DNA from: Rhodococcus sp. HM1
GTDB taxonomy: Bacteria; Actinomycetota; Actinomycetes; Mycobacteriales; Mycobacteriaceae
NCBI RefSeq assembly: GCF_023218075.1
Contig: NZ_JALPTB010000001.1
Location: forward strand, 1-64,000
DNA length: 64,000 nucleotides
Direction: 5' to 3'
Position numbers and translations under genes: made by a program. This document shows, piece by piece, positions 53,909 through 62,687 of this stretch (position 1 is its first letter; every line of letters begins with the position of its first letter). The notes below the pieces were generated by a model that did not search any database, had not been told where the DNA came from, and worked only from the letters and a program-made list of their open reading frames with translations.

Positions 53909-54880
53909 TCAGCGGTGGACCGCGAATCGTGCAGCCACCAGGGCGCCCACCTCGGCCATGGCCGCCCGCGCCCGCGCGACCGTCGCGGTCTGCATCGCGA
54001 AACCGTGCCCCACGCCGGGATACCGCAGCTGCGCCGTCGGCACACCGGCGTCGCGGAGGCGGTTTCCGTAGTCTTCGACGCCGTCGCGCAGTGGGTCGGC
54101 GTGTCCGACCGCGATGATCGCCGGCGGTAGCCCGGCCAGCGACGAAGCGAGTGCGGGTGTCCCGTACTCGTCGTCGGTGGCCGGATCGTCGCCGAGATAG
54201 AGGTCCTTCATCCAATCGATGTCCGCCGCAGTCAGGAACGGGCTGTCTCCGAATTCCCGCATGGACGGCCGGTCGCAGCGGCGCTCCAGACCCGGGTAGA
54301 ACATGACCTGCTGGGCGATCGCCGGCCCGTCTTCGTTGCGCGCGCGCAGTGCTGTCGCCGCGGCCAGGCCACCTCCGGCGCTGTCCCCGCCGACGCCGAT
54401 GCGGCCGGCGTCGACCCCGAGGACGGACGCCTGTTCATGGAACCAACACAGCGCCGCGTACGCCTCGTCGTGGGCGACGGGGTACGTGTATTCGGGGGCA
54501 AGCCTGTAGTCGACGTTGGCGATCACCGCGCCGGTGGCTTCCGCGACGTCCCGGGCCAGGCGGTCGAAGGAATCCAGCGAGCCCATGATCATGCCACCGC
54601 CGTGGAACCACAGCAGCGCGGGTGCGTCGGCTGCGGGCGCGACCACGGGACGGTAGACGCGGACCGCCACCGTCCCGTGGGGGCCTTCGAATCCCGTGTC
54701 GGCGATCGAGCGCATTTCCGGACCTGCGGGACGGACGATCGACTCGAGGTTGCGTCTCGCACCCTCGACTCCGATCTCTCGCATGGGCCGTGCGCCGGAG
54801 GCGGCCATGCGCTGCACGATCACCTCCACATCGTCGTCCCAGACGGATTCGTGCCGGACGTCGGGTTCGGTGGCAGGCAA
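53909..54880 (-). CDS. Alpha/beta-hydrolase, HSL-family esterase
   Basis: A 323-aa esterase. Oxyanion motif HGGGM (LWFHGGGMIMGSLDSFDR), nucleophile GDSAGGG, Asp in GHADPLRDGVEDY and His in GVGHGFAMQ are all visible. TTG start at 54880 after GAGGAG, which is unusual. Distal gene of the beta-oxidation operon; it could release an acid from an ester or thioester, but the substrate is open. Confidence 0.88.
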   Translation of the reverse strand: MPATEPDVRHESVWDDDVEVIVQRMAASGARPMREIGVEGARRNLESIVRPAGPEMRSIADTGFEGPHGTVAVRVYRPVVAPAADAPALLWFHGGGMIMGSLDSFDRLARDVAEATGAVIANVDYRLAPEYTYPVAHDEAYAALCWFHEQASVLGVDAGRIGVGGDSAGGGLAAATALRARNEDGPAIAQQVMFYPGLERRCDRPSMREFGDSPFLTAADIDWMKDLYLGDDPATDDEYGTPALASSLAGLPPAIIAVGHADPLRDGVEDYGNRLRDAGVPTAQLRYPGVGHGFAMQTATVARARAAMAEVGALVAARFAVHR

Positions 54881-54940
54881 GTCGGGTTCTCCTCGGTCGG
54901 CCGGACCTCGGCCCGGGTGGGGGAACGTGACGGGGTCGTA

Positions 54941-55648
54941 TCAGGACTCGGTGCGGGTCGTGTTGCGCAACAACATCCCGGTGCCGGCCTCTCCGCCACG
55001 TCGGTGCTCGTTCATCAGTGCGATCAGGCGCTCGTTGTCGTGGTCGGCGAGCGCGTCGATCATGGCTTCGTGTTCGGTCACGACCCGTCGGCGCACTTCG
55101 GCGTCGAAGAGGTAGGCCGCGTGATACGGCATGGCCAGGCGCCACAGTCTGCGGATCTCGGTCACCACCAGACCCAACGGTGATCGGTCGAACATTGCGA
55201 AGTGGAAATCCTGGTTCGCCAGTCGCATTTCCAGGAGGTCGTTGCGGTCCGCCGCGGCGGCGACGCGGTCGCCGAGGCCACGGACCTCGGCGAGTGCCGA
55301 GTCGTCGAAGGCGGGGAGGGAAGCCAGCACCTCGCGCTCCAGGGCGTGCCGCATCAGGTAGATCTGGTCGAACTCCGACTGCTCGAGTCTCACGACGGCA
55401 TAGCCGACGTTCCTGCGGTGCTCGACGAGGCCCTGCGAGGCGAGTTCGCGCAGTCCCTCCCGGATCGGGAGGCGACTGACACCGAGCCGTTCGGCCATCA
55501 TTTCCTGCCGGATGGGCTGACCGGGGAGCAGGTCGCCGGTGATGATCATGCGTTCGATCTCGGTGGCCACCCAGTCGGCGCCGCGAACGGACGCGCCTCC
55601 GCGCGAGCCGGTGGCATCCCCATCGGCCGCTGTAGCGTGTCGGCTCAC
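54941..55648 (-). CDS. GntR-family regulator (FCD/VanR type)
   Basis: A 235-aa regulator. The winged helix is QPIRQEMMAERLGVSRLPIREGLRELASQGLVEHRR; the C-terminal FCD domain has metal-site His and Asp residues (NQDFHFAMF, TEHEAMIDAL). The start is put at GTG 55648 with GAGGAGG upstream; GTG 55669 extends it by 7 residues. It is in the ECH-ACAD-CoA-transferase operon and is the natural candidate to bind the 25-bp palindrome upstream of that operon. Confidence 0.85.
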   Translation of the reverse strand: MSRHATAADGDATGSRGGASVRGADWVATEIERMIITGDLLPGQPIRQEMMAERLGVSRLPIREGLRELASQGLVEHRRNVGYAVVRLEQSEFDQIYLMRHALEREVLASLPAFDDSALAEVRGLGDRVAAAADRNDLLEMRLANQDFHFAMFDRSPLGLVVTEIRRLWRLAMPYHAAYLFDAEVRRRVVTEHEAMIDALADHDNERLIALMNEHRRGGEAGTGMLLRNTTRTES

Positions 55649-55690
55649 CTCGGTCCCTCCTCGCGCCACTGTCGGACCGGTGGCTGTCGG

Positions 55691-56980
55691 TCATGCCCTG
55701 TCGAGCGCACCGTCGCTTCTCAGGGCGTCGACGTCGTCCACGCCGTACCCCATCGCACCGAGGATCGCCTCGGTGTCGGCTCCGCGCGGTACGGCTCGGC
55801 GCGGGGTTCGCGTCGAGCTGCGGCCGAGTTTGATCGGTACGCCCAGGCCACGATAGTCGACCGTGTCGAGGAACAATCCGCGGTGAACGGTTTGCGGGGC
55901 GGTGAGCGCCTGGTCCACCGTGTTGACCGGGCTGGCGGCGACACCGGCACGTTCGAGTTCGGCAGCGAGGTCGTCGCGGTTCCACCGGACGATCCGTTCG
56001 GCGAGCAGGGCGGAGAGTTCGTCGCGATGCCGGGAACGTGCGCCGTTGGAGAGGAAGCGCGGGTCGTCGGCGAGTTCCGGGACGCCGAGCACCGCGACCA
56101 ACGAGCGGAACTGCCGGTCGTTGGCGGCGCTGACGAAGAAGTCGCCGTCGCGGGCCGCGAACACCTGGTACGGCACGACCGTGGGGTGATAGTCGCCCGT
56201 GCGCTGCGGCACCTTCCCGCTGGAGACCCAGTTGGAGGCGTGCGGGTGCAGGAGAGAGATCACCGAGTCGAGAAGCGTGATGTCGACGAGTTGTCCGCGG
56301 CCGCTGCGTTCGCGTTCGGTCAGGGCGAGCAGGATGCCGCTGACGGCCATGTGCGAGGCGACGATGTCGACGACGGGGACGCCGACACGCAGCGGGTTAC
56401 CGTCCGGGTAGCCGTTGACGCTCATCAACCCGCCGAAGGACTGCAGCACCGCGTCGTATCCGGGCAGACCTGCCATCGGCCCGTCGACGCCGAACCCGGT
56501 GATCCGGCAGTACACCAGTCGCGGGTTGGTCTCGGTCAGCACGGTCTCGTAGTCGAAGCCCCACCGGGCCATGGTGCCGGCCTTGAAGTTCTCGATCACC
56601 ACGTCGGCACCGTCCAGCAGGTGGCGCAGCACGTCGCGACCGGCGGTGGTGCGCAGGTCGAGGCAGATGTTCTCCTTGCTGTGGTTGAGCCCGGCGTAGT
56701 ACGCGCTGCTCTGTCCGCCCTCGTCGAAAGGTGGTCCCCAGCCCCGTGTTTCGTCGCCGGTGGGTGCTTCCACCTTGATGACTTCCGCGCCGTGGTCGGC
56801 CAGTGTCTGGGCTGTGTACGGGCCGGCCAGGACCCGGCTGAGGTCGAGAACCCGCAGACCGGCCAGGACGCCGATCCCCGTGTTCTGCTCCGCTGCACGC
56901 CATGCAGCGCGGCCGTCGATGACGGGGCTGTCAGCAGCGGTCGGTTGTGCGGTTCCGCCCGCCGGTGGGGAAATGCTCAC
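55691..56980 (-). CDS. Class III CoA-transferase (CaiB/BaiF)
   Basis: A 429-aa family III CoA-transferase. GLRVLDLSRVLAGPYTAQTLADHGAEVIKVE is the family start; catalytic Asp lies in LPGYDAVLQSFGGLM. It moves CoA between carboxylic acids by covalent Asp intermediates and would activate the substrate for the neighbouring acyl-CoA dehydrogenases. GTG start overlaps the stop of the small ACAD (GTGA). Length is normal for the family. Confidence 0.9.
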   Translation of the reverse strand: MSISPPAGGTAQPTAADSPVIDGRAAWRAAEQNTGIGVLAGLRVLDLSRVLAGPYTAQTLADHGAEVIKVEAPTGDETRGWGPPFDEGGQSSAYYAGLNHSKENICLDLRTTAGRDVLRHLLDGADVVIENFKAGTMARWGFDYETVLTETNPRLVYCRITGFGVDGPMAGLPGYDAVLQSFGGLMSVNGYPDGNPLRVGVPVVDIVASHMAVSGILLALTERERSGRGQLVDITLLDSVISLLHPHASNWVSSGKVPQRTGDYHPTVVPYQVFAARDGDFFVSAANDRQFRSLVAVLGVPELADDPRFLSNGARSRHRDELSALLAERIVRWNRDDLAAELERAGVAASPVNTVDQALTAPQTVHRGLFLDTVDYRGLGVPIKLGRSSTRTPRRAVPRGADTEAILGAMGYGVDDVDALRSDGALDRA

Positions 56981-58077
56981 TGCCGGCTCCTGTTCGTGGT
57001 CGTCGGTGACTCGTCGTGCGCCGATCGGGTTCCGACGACGACATCCCAGACGTCCGCGCCGTCGTCGAGGATGCGGCGCGCCAGGGCATCGGCCCAGAAC
57101 CCTTCCGAGCCGTGGCGGTCGCGCCAGCTCCACAGAGACGTGGTGAACCGGCCGAGCGGGTGTTCGGACGTGGTTCCGATGGCGCCGTGGATCTGGTGGC
57201 CCGCGGAAGCGACAGGCTGGGCGGACATCGCCGTCACCACCTTCGCGGCGGCCGTCGCCACGTACGGGTCCTCGGGGGTGTCGTCGGCCGCGGTCGCCGT
57301 GTCCACCGCGATCTCCATCATGGTGGTCAGAGCAGCGAGCTGTGCCAGTCGTTGCTGAACCGCCTGGAACTTTGCGAGGGGCCTCCCGAACTGGATGCGT
57401 TCGGAGGCATAGCGCAGCGTGTGGTCGTGTACGGCGGCGGCCGCCGCGGCCGTGGCGGCCGCATAGGCGAGCGCGCCCCGCCGGACGAACTCGTCGAGCG
57501 AGACCGGGGCAGCACCGTGGAACAGGACGGGCGTGTCCTCGAAGGTGACGTCCCCGATCGAGACGCCGATCGGATCCACTTCGGCTGTGACGGTGACGCC
57601 GGGTCCGGACATCGCCACTATCGCGACGGCCGATCCTTCGGCGCCGGGTTCGGGCGGGAGCAGCACGACGAGCGTGTCCGCGTCCCCGGCGTAGGCGACG
57701 TCGGTGACCGTGCCGTTCAGAACGGTGGCGCCGTCGAGGGAACGGACCGAGCACGAATGTCCCACTGCGGCAGACGCGGTTGCCGCGGTCGGTGTGTGAC
57801 CCGCCGATGCGGCGAGCCAGTGGGCCAGGACCGTGTGTTCGATCAACGGGGTCAGCGCGCCGCGTCGCGCTGCGACCGCCACGATCGCGAGCACGTCGGC
57901 GAGTGTCGCCCCGTCGCCGCCCGCGGTTTCGGGGATACCGACGGTGGTGAAGCCGGCGGCACCGAGCTGTGCCCAGATCGCGCTGTCCATGCCCCGAGCG
58001 GGGGTCTGCAGATCGACGCCGATGCGATCGATCATCGACGTGGTGGCCGAGATCAGCTCGGCGGTGAACTCGCTCAT
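56977..58077 (-). CDS. Acyl-CoA dehydrogenase, second subunit
   Basis: A 366-aa ACAD-fold protein, more divergent than its neighbour. QFGRPLAKFQAVQQRLAQLA and QIHGAIGTTSEHPLGRF are recognisable; the catalytic Glu region is not clear. Two adjacent unequal ACAD genes are typical of alpha2-beta2 enzymes such as FadE28-FadE29 (ChsE-type) that act on steroid side chains. It overlaps both neighbours by 4 nt. Confidence 0.85.
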   Translation of the reverse strand: MSEFTAELISATTSMIDRIGVDLQTPARGMDSAIWAQLGAAGFTTVGIPETAGGDGATLADVLAIVAVAARRGALTPLIEHTVLAHWLAASAGHTPTAATASAAVGHSCSVRSLDGATVLNGTVTDVAYAGDADTLVVLLPPEPGAEGSAVAIVAMSGPGVTVTAEVDPIGVSIGDVTFEDTPVLFHGAAPVSLDEFVRRGALAYAAATAAAAAAVHDHTLRYASERIQFGRPLAKFQAVQQRLAQLAALTTMMEIAVDTATAADDTPEDPYVATAAAKVVTAMSAQPVASAGHQIHGAIGTTSEHPLGRFTTSLWSWRDRHGSEGFWADALARRILDDGADVWDVVVGTRSAHDESPTTTNRSRQ

Positions 58078-59231
58078 CGAACCCCCAGACCGCGGGCGAC
58101 GATCCCGCGCAGGATCTCGTTGGTGCCACCTCGAAGGGTGAACACCGGTGTGTGCAGGACACTTTGGGCCAGCATGCGGGCGAGTGGATCTGCACTGCCG
58201 CGGCGTGCTCCGACACGGCCGGACGATCGCACGGCCTCGACGAGGTCGCCTTCGAACGTCGAGCCGAGGTCCTTGACCATCGCTGCGAGTACGTCGGGCT
58301 TGCGTCCCGCGGTGAGTTCGGCGGCGACTCGCAGCGACATTCGCCGCAGGGCCCAAGCACGCGCCGTCAGTATGCCCAGGGTCTCCCTCTGGCCGGGCGT
58401 CGCGCCGGCCTCGGCGAGGTGCGCGGACCATGCGCGTAGGAGCGGCATCGTGCTGAGGTAGCGCTCGGGTCCCGAGCGTTCGAACGCGAGCTCGCTCATC
58501 ACCTGGGTCCAGCCGCTGCCACGGACCCCGAGCAGTGCGGACGCGGGCACGCGCGCGTCGTGGAAGACGACCTCGTTGAAATGCTGCTGCCCGTCGATGC
58601 TACGCAGCGGACGGATCTCGATGTCGGGATGGGGGAGATCGACGATGAACTGGGACAAGCCGTTCTGCCGGTCGGCGGGTTGTCCGTCGGTGCGGGCGAG
58701 CACCACCATCGCGTGCGCGAGATGCGCGCCGGTGGTCCACACCTTGGTTCCGCTGATCGTCCACGAATCACCGTTGTCGACAGCGCGCGTGCGGACCGCT
58801 GCCAGGTCCGAGCCCGCGTCCGGTTCGCTCATCCCGATCGCGAAGAAGGTCGTGCCGGCGGAGATTCCGGGAAGATAGCGCTGCTTCTGTTCCTCGGAAC
58901 CGTTCGCGAGGATGCTCGGGGCCATCTGCCGGTCGGCGATCCAGTGCGCCGCGACCGGGGCACCGTGAGCGAGCATCTCCTCGTTGACGACGAAGCGTTC
59001 GAGGGGGCTGCGTCCGCGTCCACCGTATCGGGTGGGCACCGTCAGGCCGAGCCAGCCTCGCTCGGCCACGCGGCCGCTGAAACCGGGGTCGAACCCGGTC
59101 ATCCAGCTGTCGACGTCCGGAACGTAACTGCCGCGGTCGAGTTCGTCGGCGAGGAAGCCGCGCACGTCGGCGCGCAGGTCCTCGAGTCGGGTATCCGTGG
59201 GAGCGGGATGTTCGGTACGCACAGCGGTCAT
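58074..59231 (-). CDS. Acyl-CoA dehydrogenase, first subunit
   Basis: A 385-aa ACAD. FFAIGMSEPDAGSDLAAVRTRA and WTISGTKVWTTGAHLAHAMVVLARTD are the FAD-binding signatures; TLRGGTNEILRGIVA carries the catalytic-type Glu. It introduces a double bond next to the thioester of an acyl-CoA. Probable heteromeric partner of the next gene. Its start overlaps the ECH stop. Confidence 0.9.
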   Translation of the reverse strand: MTAVRTEHPAPTDTRLEDLRADVRGFLADELDRGSYVPDVDSWMTGFDPGFSGRVAERGWLGLTVPTRYGGRGRSPLERFVVNEEMLAHGAPVAAHWIADRQMAPSILANGSEEQKQRYLPGISAGTTFFAIGMSEPDAGSDLAAVRTRAVDNGDSWTISGTKVWTTGAHLAHAMVVLARTDGQPADRQNGLSQFIVDLPHPDIEIRPLRSIDGQQHFNEVVFHDARVPASALLGVRGSGWTQVMSELAFERSGPERYLSTMPLLRAWSAHLAEAGATPGQRETLGILTARAWALRRMSLRVAAELTAGRKPDVLAAMVKDLGSTFEGDLVEAVRSSGRVGARRGSADPLARMLAQSVLHTPVFTLRGGTNEILRGIVARGLGVR

Positions 59232-60043
59232 GAGCGATTCGGTCCTCGGGACGACCACGCGGCGTTGCCTTTCCGCGACATCGACCACATCTGCACGCCG
59301 CGCTCGATTTCGAGTGCAGACGCCCAGCCGACGGCCGGGGGACCGAGTTCCAGACGTGCGCTGGTCATGATGCGGCGGGTCAATTCGGGATCAGCAGCGG
59401 CTGTTCTCACCAGCTCGTCGACCGTTCGGGGAATGTCCTCGACCGCGACCGCGGTGTAGGCCAAACCCCGGGCGACGGCTTCGGTCCCCGTCAACGTTCG
59501 GCCGCAGGCGGCAAGAGCGATGGCTCCCGACCAGCCGAGGGCCCGCCCGAGCAGGGAGATGTGCCCGCCACCGGGGTGGATCCCGCGGGCGGAGAAGCCG
59601 CTGTCGAGCAGGGTGTCCGGGGTGACCACCATGATGTCGGCGGCCATCGCGAGATTCAGTCCGGCACCGACTGCGCCGCCGACCACGACCGCGATGGTCG
59701 GCACAGGAAGCGAACCGACGCGCACGAATGCGCCGTAGACGGCGGAAGTGCGGCGAACCGACTCGGGGGCAGCAGGATCGGAGGACGACGACGCGAGGTC
59801 GCGGGTGTCGGCGCCGCTGCAGAAGTAGCTGCCGTTGGCCTCGATCACGGCGACGCCGATCGTCGGGTCGGATTCGACGCGGTCGCAGAAGGCGACGATC
59901 TCTGCGGCCATCTCGAGGGTGATCGCGTTCTTGCGACGTGGATTGTTGAGGGTGAGGCGGGCGACGCCGTCTGCGAAAGAAGTGAGAACGGGCGGTTCCG
60001 TCGGGCCTGCACCCAGGTCCGCATCGGGAGAGGTCTGGGTCAT
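59228..60043 (-). CDS. Enoyl-CoA hydratase/isomerase family protein
   Basis: A 271-aa crotonase-fold protein. SGADTRDLAS is the oxyanion region, PTIAVVVGGAVGAGLNLAMAADIMVV the second one, and ARGIHPGGGHISLLGRALG the catalytic region, where Glu is not obvious (GIHPGGG). It could be hydratase or isomerase. First gene of the operon. A TACCGT -10 lies 6 nt before the ATG, so the transcript may be leaderless. Confidence 0.87.
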   Translation of the reverse strand: MTQTSPDADLGAGPTEPPVLTSFADGVARLTLNNPRRKNAITLEMAAEIVAFCDRVESDPTIGVAVIEANGSYFCSGADTRDLASSSSDPAAPESVRRTSAVYGAFVRVGSLPVPTIAVVVGGAVGAGLNLAMAADIMVVTPDTLLDSGFSARGIHPGGGHISLLGRALGWSGAIALAACGRTLTGTEAVARGLAYTAVAVEDIPRTVDELVRTAAADPELTRRIMTSARLELGPPAVGWASALEIERGVQMWSMSRKGNAAWSSRGPNRS

Positions 60044-60059
60044 GCGGCGACGGTAGCAG

Positions 60060-60084
60060 ATTGGATCCACTTTTTGGATCCAAT
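60060..60084. promoter_or_regulatory. 25-bp perfect palindrome, beta-oxidation operon operator
   Basis: ATTGGATCCA-CTTTT-TGGATCCAAT: 10-bp perfect arms around a 5-nt spacer, between the divergent ECH operon and the SDR-VOC operon. It lies 17 nt from the ECH start, overlapping its predicted promoter. Confidence 0.7.
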
Positions 60085-60166
60085 TTTGATTGACAAAAAC
60101 TGCCGGGCTGCTGTGCACTGGCTGCACCACAAGTCGCCGCGCAGGCGGCGTCGGGAAGGAGTACCT

Positions 60167-60925
60167 GTGTTCAGCTTGGCGGGACGCATCGCGCTGGTCA
60201 GTGGAGGCGGACAGAGCGTCGGTGAAGGAATCTCGAAAGTGCTGGCGCGACAAGGCGCCGCGGTCATCGTCAACGATCTGCATGCGGAGCGCGCCGAAAA
60301 GGTCGCGGCTGCAATCGTGGAAGAGGGCAACGTCGCCGTCGCCTCGGCGTTCGACGTCACAGACTTCGACGCCACCCTGGAGCACGTGCGCGCCGCGGAA
60401 GCGGAACTGGGTGGGCACGTCGACATCGTCGTCAACAACGCTGGTGTCGCCGAAGGTCGCGTGATCAAACCGTTCCGGGAGCTGTCGCCCGAAGAATGGC
60501 GGGCGCCGATCGACCTGAACATCTTCGGGTCCATGAACTGCATCAAGGTCGCCCTCGACGGAATGTGCGACGCCGGCTGGGGGCGGGTCGTACAGATCTC
60601 GTCGGGATCCGCGCGGACGGGCCAGGACATAAACCAGACGATGTACGCGACCGGCAAGAGCGGCATCGAAGGCTTCATCCGTCATCTCGCCGCCGAGACC
60701 GGCAAGTACGGTGTGACCGCCAATATCGTGGCGCTCGGCCACCAGAAGAACCTCGAGGACAAGATGAGCCCCGAGATGATCGAGCAGATCCTGCGGACCA
60801 TCCCGATCCGCCGATTGGGCGACCCGATCGAGGTCGGGGCGTTCTGCGCCTATCTCGCATCCGACGAGGCCGGTGGTATCACCGGACAGACGTTGGACTT
60901 CAACGGAGGGTCGCAGACGCGGTGA
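60167..60925 (+). CDS. SDR oxidoreductase
   Basis: A 252-aa SDR. SGGGQSVGEGISKVLARQGAAVIVNDLH is an unusual glycine motif with Val-Gly-Glu; NNAGVAEGRVI, ISSGSAR and Y-x-x-x-K (MYATGKSGIEGF) are present. GTG at 60167 has AAGGAG 5 nt upstream. Divergent from the ECH operon and overlapping the VOC gene. A beta-hydroxyacyl-CoA or ring-alcohol dehydrogenase role fits the neighbours. Confidence 0.87.
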   Translation: MFSLAGRIALVSGGGQSVGEGISKVLARQGAAVIVNDLHAERAEKVAAAIVEEGNVAVASAFDVTDFDATLEHVRAAEAELGGHVDIVVNNAGVAEGRVIKPFRELSPEEWRAPIDLNIFGSMNCIKVALDGMCDAGWGRVVQISSGSARTGQDINQTMYATGKSGIEGFIRHLAAETGKYGVTANIVALGHQKNLEDKMSPEMIEQILRTIPIRRLGDPIEVGAFCAYLASDEAGGITGQTLDFNGGSQTR

Positions 60926-61341
60926 CGCCGGACGCGAGCCCACAGACGACGATGTCGCTCACCGCGCTGCGGGTGGCCGATCTCGATCGCGCCGTCGAAT
61001 TCTACATTCGGGGTTGCGGATTCGTGCACGACAAGGATCTCACCACCCCGGCGTTCCGTGCCGCGATCGTCCGGGCCGGTGTCGCCGGACTCGAACTGGT
61101 GCTTCCGACGGACGGGAGCGCGGACGCCGCGCCCGACCACGGCAACATGCTCGTCAAGATCGTCGTCAACACCACCGACACCGAAGCGCAGATGGCCGAC
61201 GCCTGTGCGCACGGCGGTACCGAGGTGACCCCGGCGACCGGACTCGAGGCGTACGGCATGGTGATCGGATCCGTCCGCGATCCGGACGGCTATCTCGTCG
61301 AGTTCGTACAACGCGCGGTCTCCGAGCCTTCCGACCGTTGA
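60922..61341 (+). CDS. VOC/glyoxalase-fold protein
   Basis: A 139-aa protein of the vicinal-oxygen-chelate fold. LTALRVADLDRAVEFYIRGCGF starts the family and VRDPDGYLVEFVQ has the C-terminal Glu metal ligand; His ligands are less clear. GTG start overlaps the SDR stop (GTGA). Could be a small isomerase, epimerase or dioxygenase. Cotranscribed with the SDR. Confidence 0.8.
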   Translation: MTPDASPQTTMSLTALRVADLDRAVEFYIRGCGFVHDKDLTTPAFRAAIVRAGVAGLELVLPTDGSADAAPDHGNMLVKIVVNTTDTEAQMADACAHGGTEVTPATGLEAYGMVIGSVRDPDGYLVEFVQRAVSEPSDR

Positions 61342-61356
61342 GCGGGCGACCCGCTC
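61340..61356 (+). terminator. Terminator after SDR-VOC operon
   Basis: GAGCGGG-CGA-CCCGCTC, a 7-bp stem right at the stop codon. Confidence 0.5.
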
Positions 61357-61549
61357 GCTCCGAGGCGTAGGCGCCGTCAGGGTCCGTGACGGAGTTCCAC
61401 GGACTCCGACGGAACGCGCGGTAAATACTGCTGCGAGGCAACACGTTCGACGTGGAAGTAGCCGGTTCGGGGTGACTGCTCTCTGTGGCGCCGTCGCCGC
61501 AACAGCCCGCGGCATGTCGGTGTCCGCCTGAGATCGGAGAACGTCCATC

Positions 61550-61580
61550 GGCCGCGGTGCCTGCAGGGGACACCGCGGCC
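61550..61580 (-). terminator. Terminator after IclR gene
   Basis: GGCCGCGGTG and CACCGCGGCC with an 11-nt loop, about 57 nt past the IclR stop. Nothing else is seen in the 295-bp gap before it. Confidence 0.55.
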
Positions 61581-61636
61581 GACGTGTTCGGTGACAGCGA
61601 GGTTCGACGAACCGGCTCGGTGTTCGACGAAGGGGC

Positions 61637-62416
61637 TCAGTGGGCCGCGAGGTCCGCGGCCACGCAGCGCTGCCAGATTTCTCCCGCGACCATACGCAGG
61701 GGAGCGACCATCTTCTGATGGTCGAACGTGCCCACGGGCGCGCAGACGGACAGCGCCGCCAGGTTGCCGTACATGTGATCCGGCGGGCCGATCGACACGC
61801 CGACGCACGCGATGCCGGGGAACGCCTCACCTCGATCGAACGCGGCGCCACGGTCTCGGACCAGGGCCATTTCCTCCTCGAAGCGGCTCGAGGCGGTAGG
61901 GGTGCCGTGCTTGCTCTCGGTGGCGCCGTGGAGCCCACGGGCCGAGGATGTCCCGGAGACCGCAGAGTGGGCCATGACGACCTTGCCGAGCGCGGTGAGG
62001 TGCGCCGGCACCCGCTGTCCGACAGCAGTCGGGGTGGAACCCGATGCGCGCCCGTTGATCTTGGTCAGGTAGACGGTGTCCCCGCGGTCGACGACGCCGA
62101 GCTGAATCGTGATCCCGGTGCGCTGCGCGAATGCGTGCATGACGGGACGCGCGTGCTGGAGGAGCCGGTTCTGATTGAGCGCGGCCTGCCCCATCTCGTA
62201 GGCCTTGACACCCAATTCGTAGGTCTGCTCGGGCGAGCGGGCAAGCCATCCGGCATTGGCGAGTTGTTCGAGCAGGCGGTGCGCCGACGACCTGGGTAAT
62301 CCGGTACGTGCCGTGACCTTGGCCAATGTCATCGGGCCCGCGCTGAGGGCATCGAGGACCAGTGACACCCGGTCCACCACGGAAACCGGAACTCCATCGG
62401 TGCGTGACGTACTCAA
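61637..62416 (-). CDS. IclR-family transcriptional regulator
   Basis: A 259-aa IclR protein. The winged helix MTLAKVTARTGLPRSSAHRLLEQL and effector domain (HLTALGKVVMAHSAVSGT, GIACVGVSIGPPD) are typical. TTG start at 62416 has AGGAGG 5 nt upstream; an ATG at 62485 would lack a ribosome site and include the CRP-type palindrome. It is divergent from the second kshA. Confidence 0.86.
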   Translation of the reverse strand: MSTSRTDGVPVSVVDRVSLVLDALSAGPMTLAKVTARTGLPRSSAHRLLEQLANAGWLARSPEQTYELGVKAYEMGQAALNQNRLLQHARPVMHAFAQRTGITIQLGVVDRGDTVYLTKINGRASGSTPTAVGQRVPAHLTALGKVVMAHSAVSGTSSARGLHGATESKHGTPTASSRFEEEMALVRDRGAAFDRGEAFPGIACVGVSIGPPDHMYGNLAALSVCAPVGTFDHQKMVAPLRMVAGEIWQRCVAADLAAH

Positions 62417-62442
62417 CCCATCCTCCTGACACCCGAACTCGG

Positions 62443-62458
62443 TGTGATGCCCATCACG
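62443..62458 (-). promoter_or_regulatory. CRP/GlxR-type site before third IclR gene
   Basis: TGTGA-TGCCCA-TCACG, 27 nt upstream of the TTG start. The core GTGATG-CC-CATCAC is perfectly palindromic. Confidence 0.55.
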
Positions 62459-62580
62459 GTACCTGCGGTGTGCTTCGGACATCAATGCACTCGAGACCGT
62501 TCTCCCGACGCGCGCCGCGTCGGGGGGCCGGCGTGTACGAATCCACGCCGTCGTCCCGGCGGAGACGCCGCCGGAACTGC

Positions 62581-62633
62581 TCTCCCGTTGTACGGGAGAC
62601 CCGCGTCACAGAGCAAGCCCCGCTTGCCAAGCT
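62581..62633 (+). promoter_or_regulatory. TCCC-type operator, second kshA
   Basis: TCTCCCGT-TGT-ACGGGAGA (62581-62599), a perfect 19-bp palindrome, then 26 nt from the arm to a weak CAAGCT (62628-62633). Confidence 0.65.
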
Positions 62634-62687
62634 GACCACATACCACGGGCGAGTTGTCGCGATCAGCCGATCAGGAGGCGAGGCACA

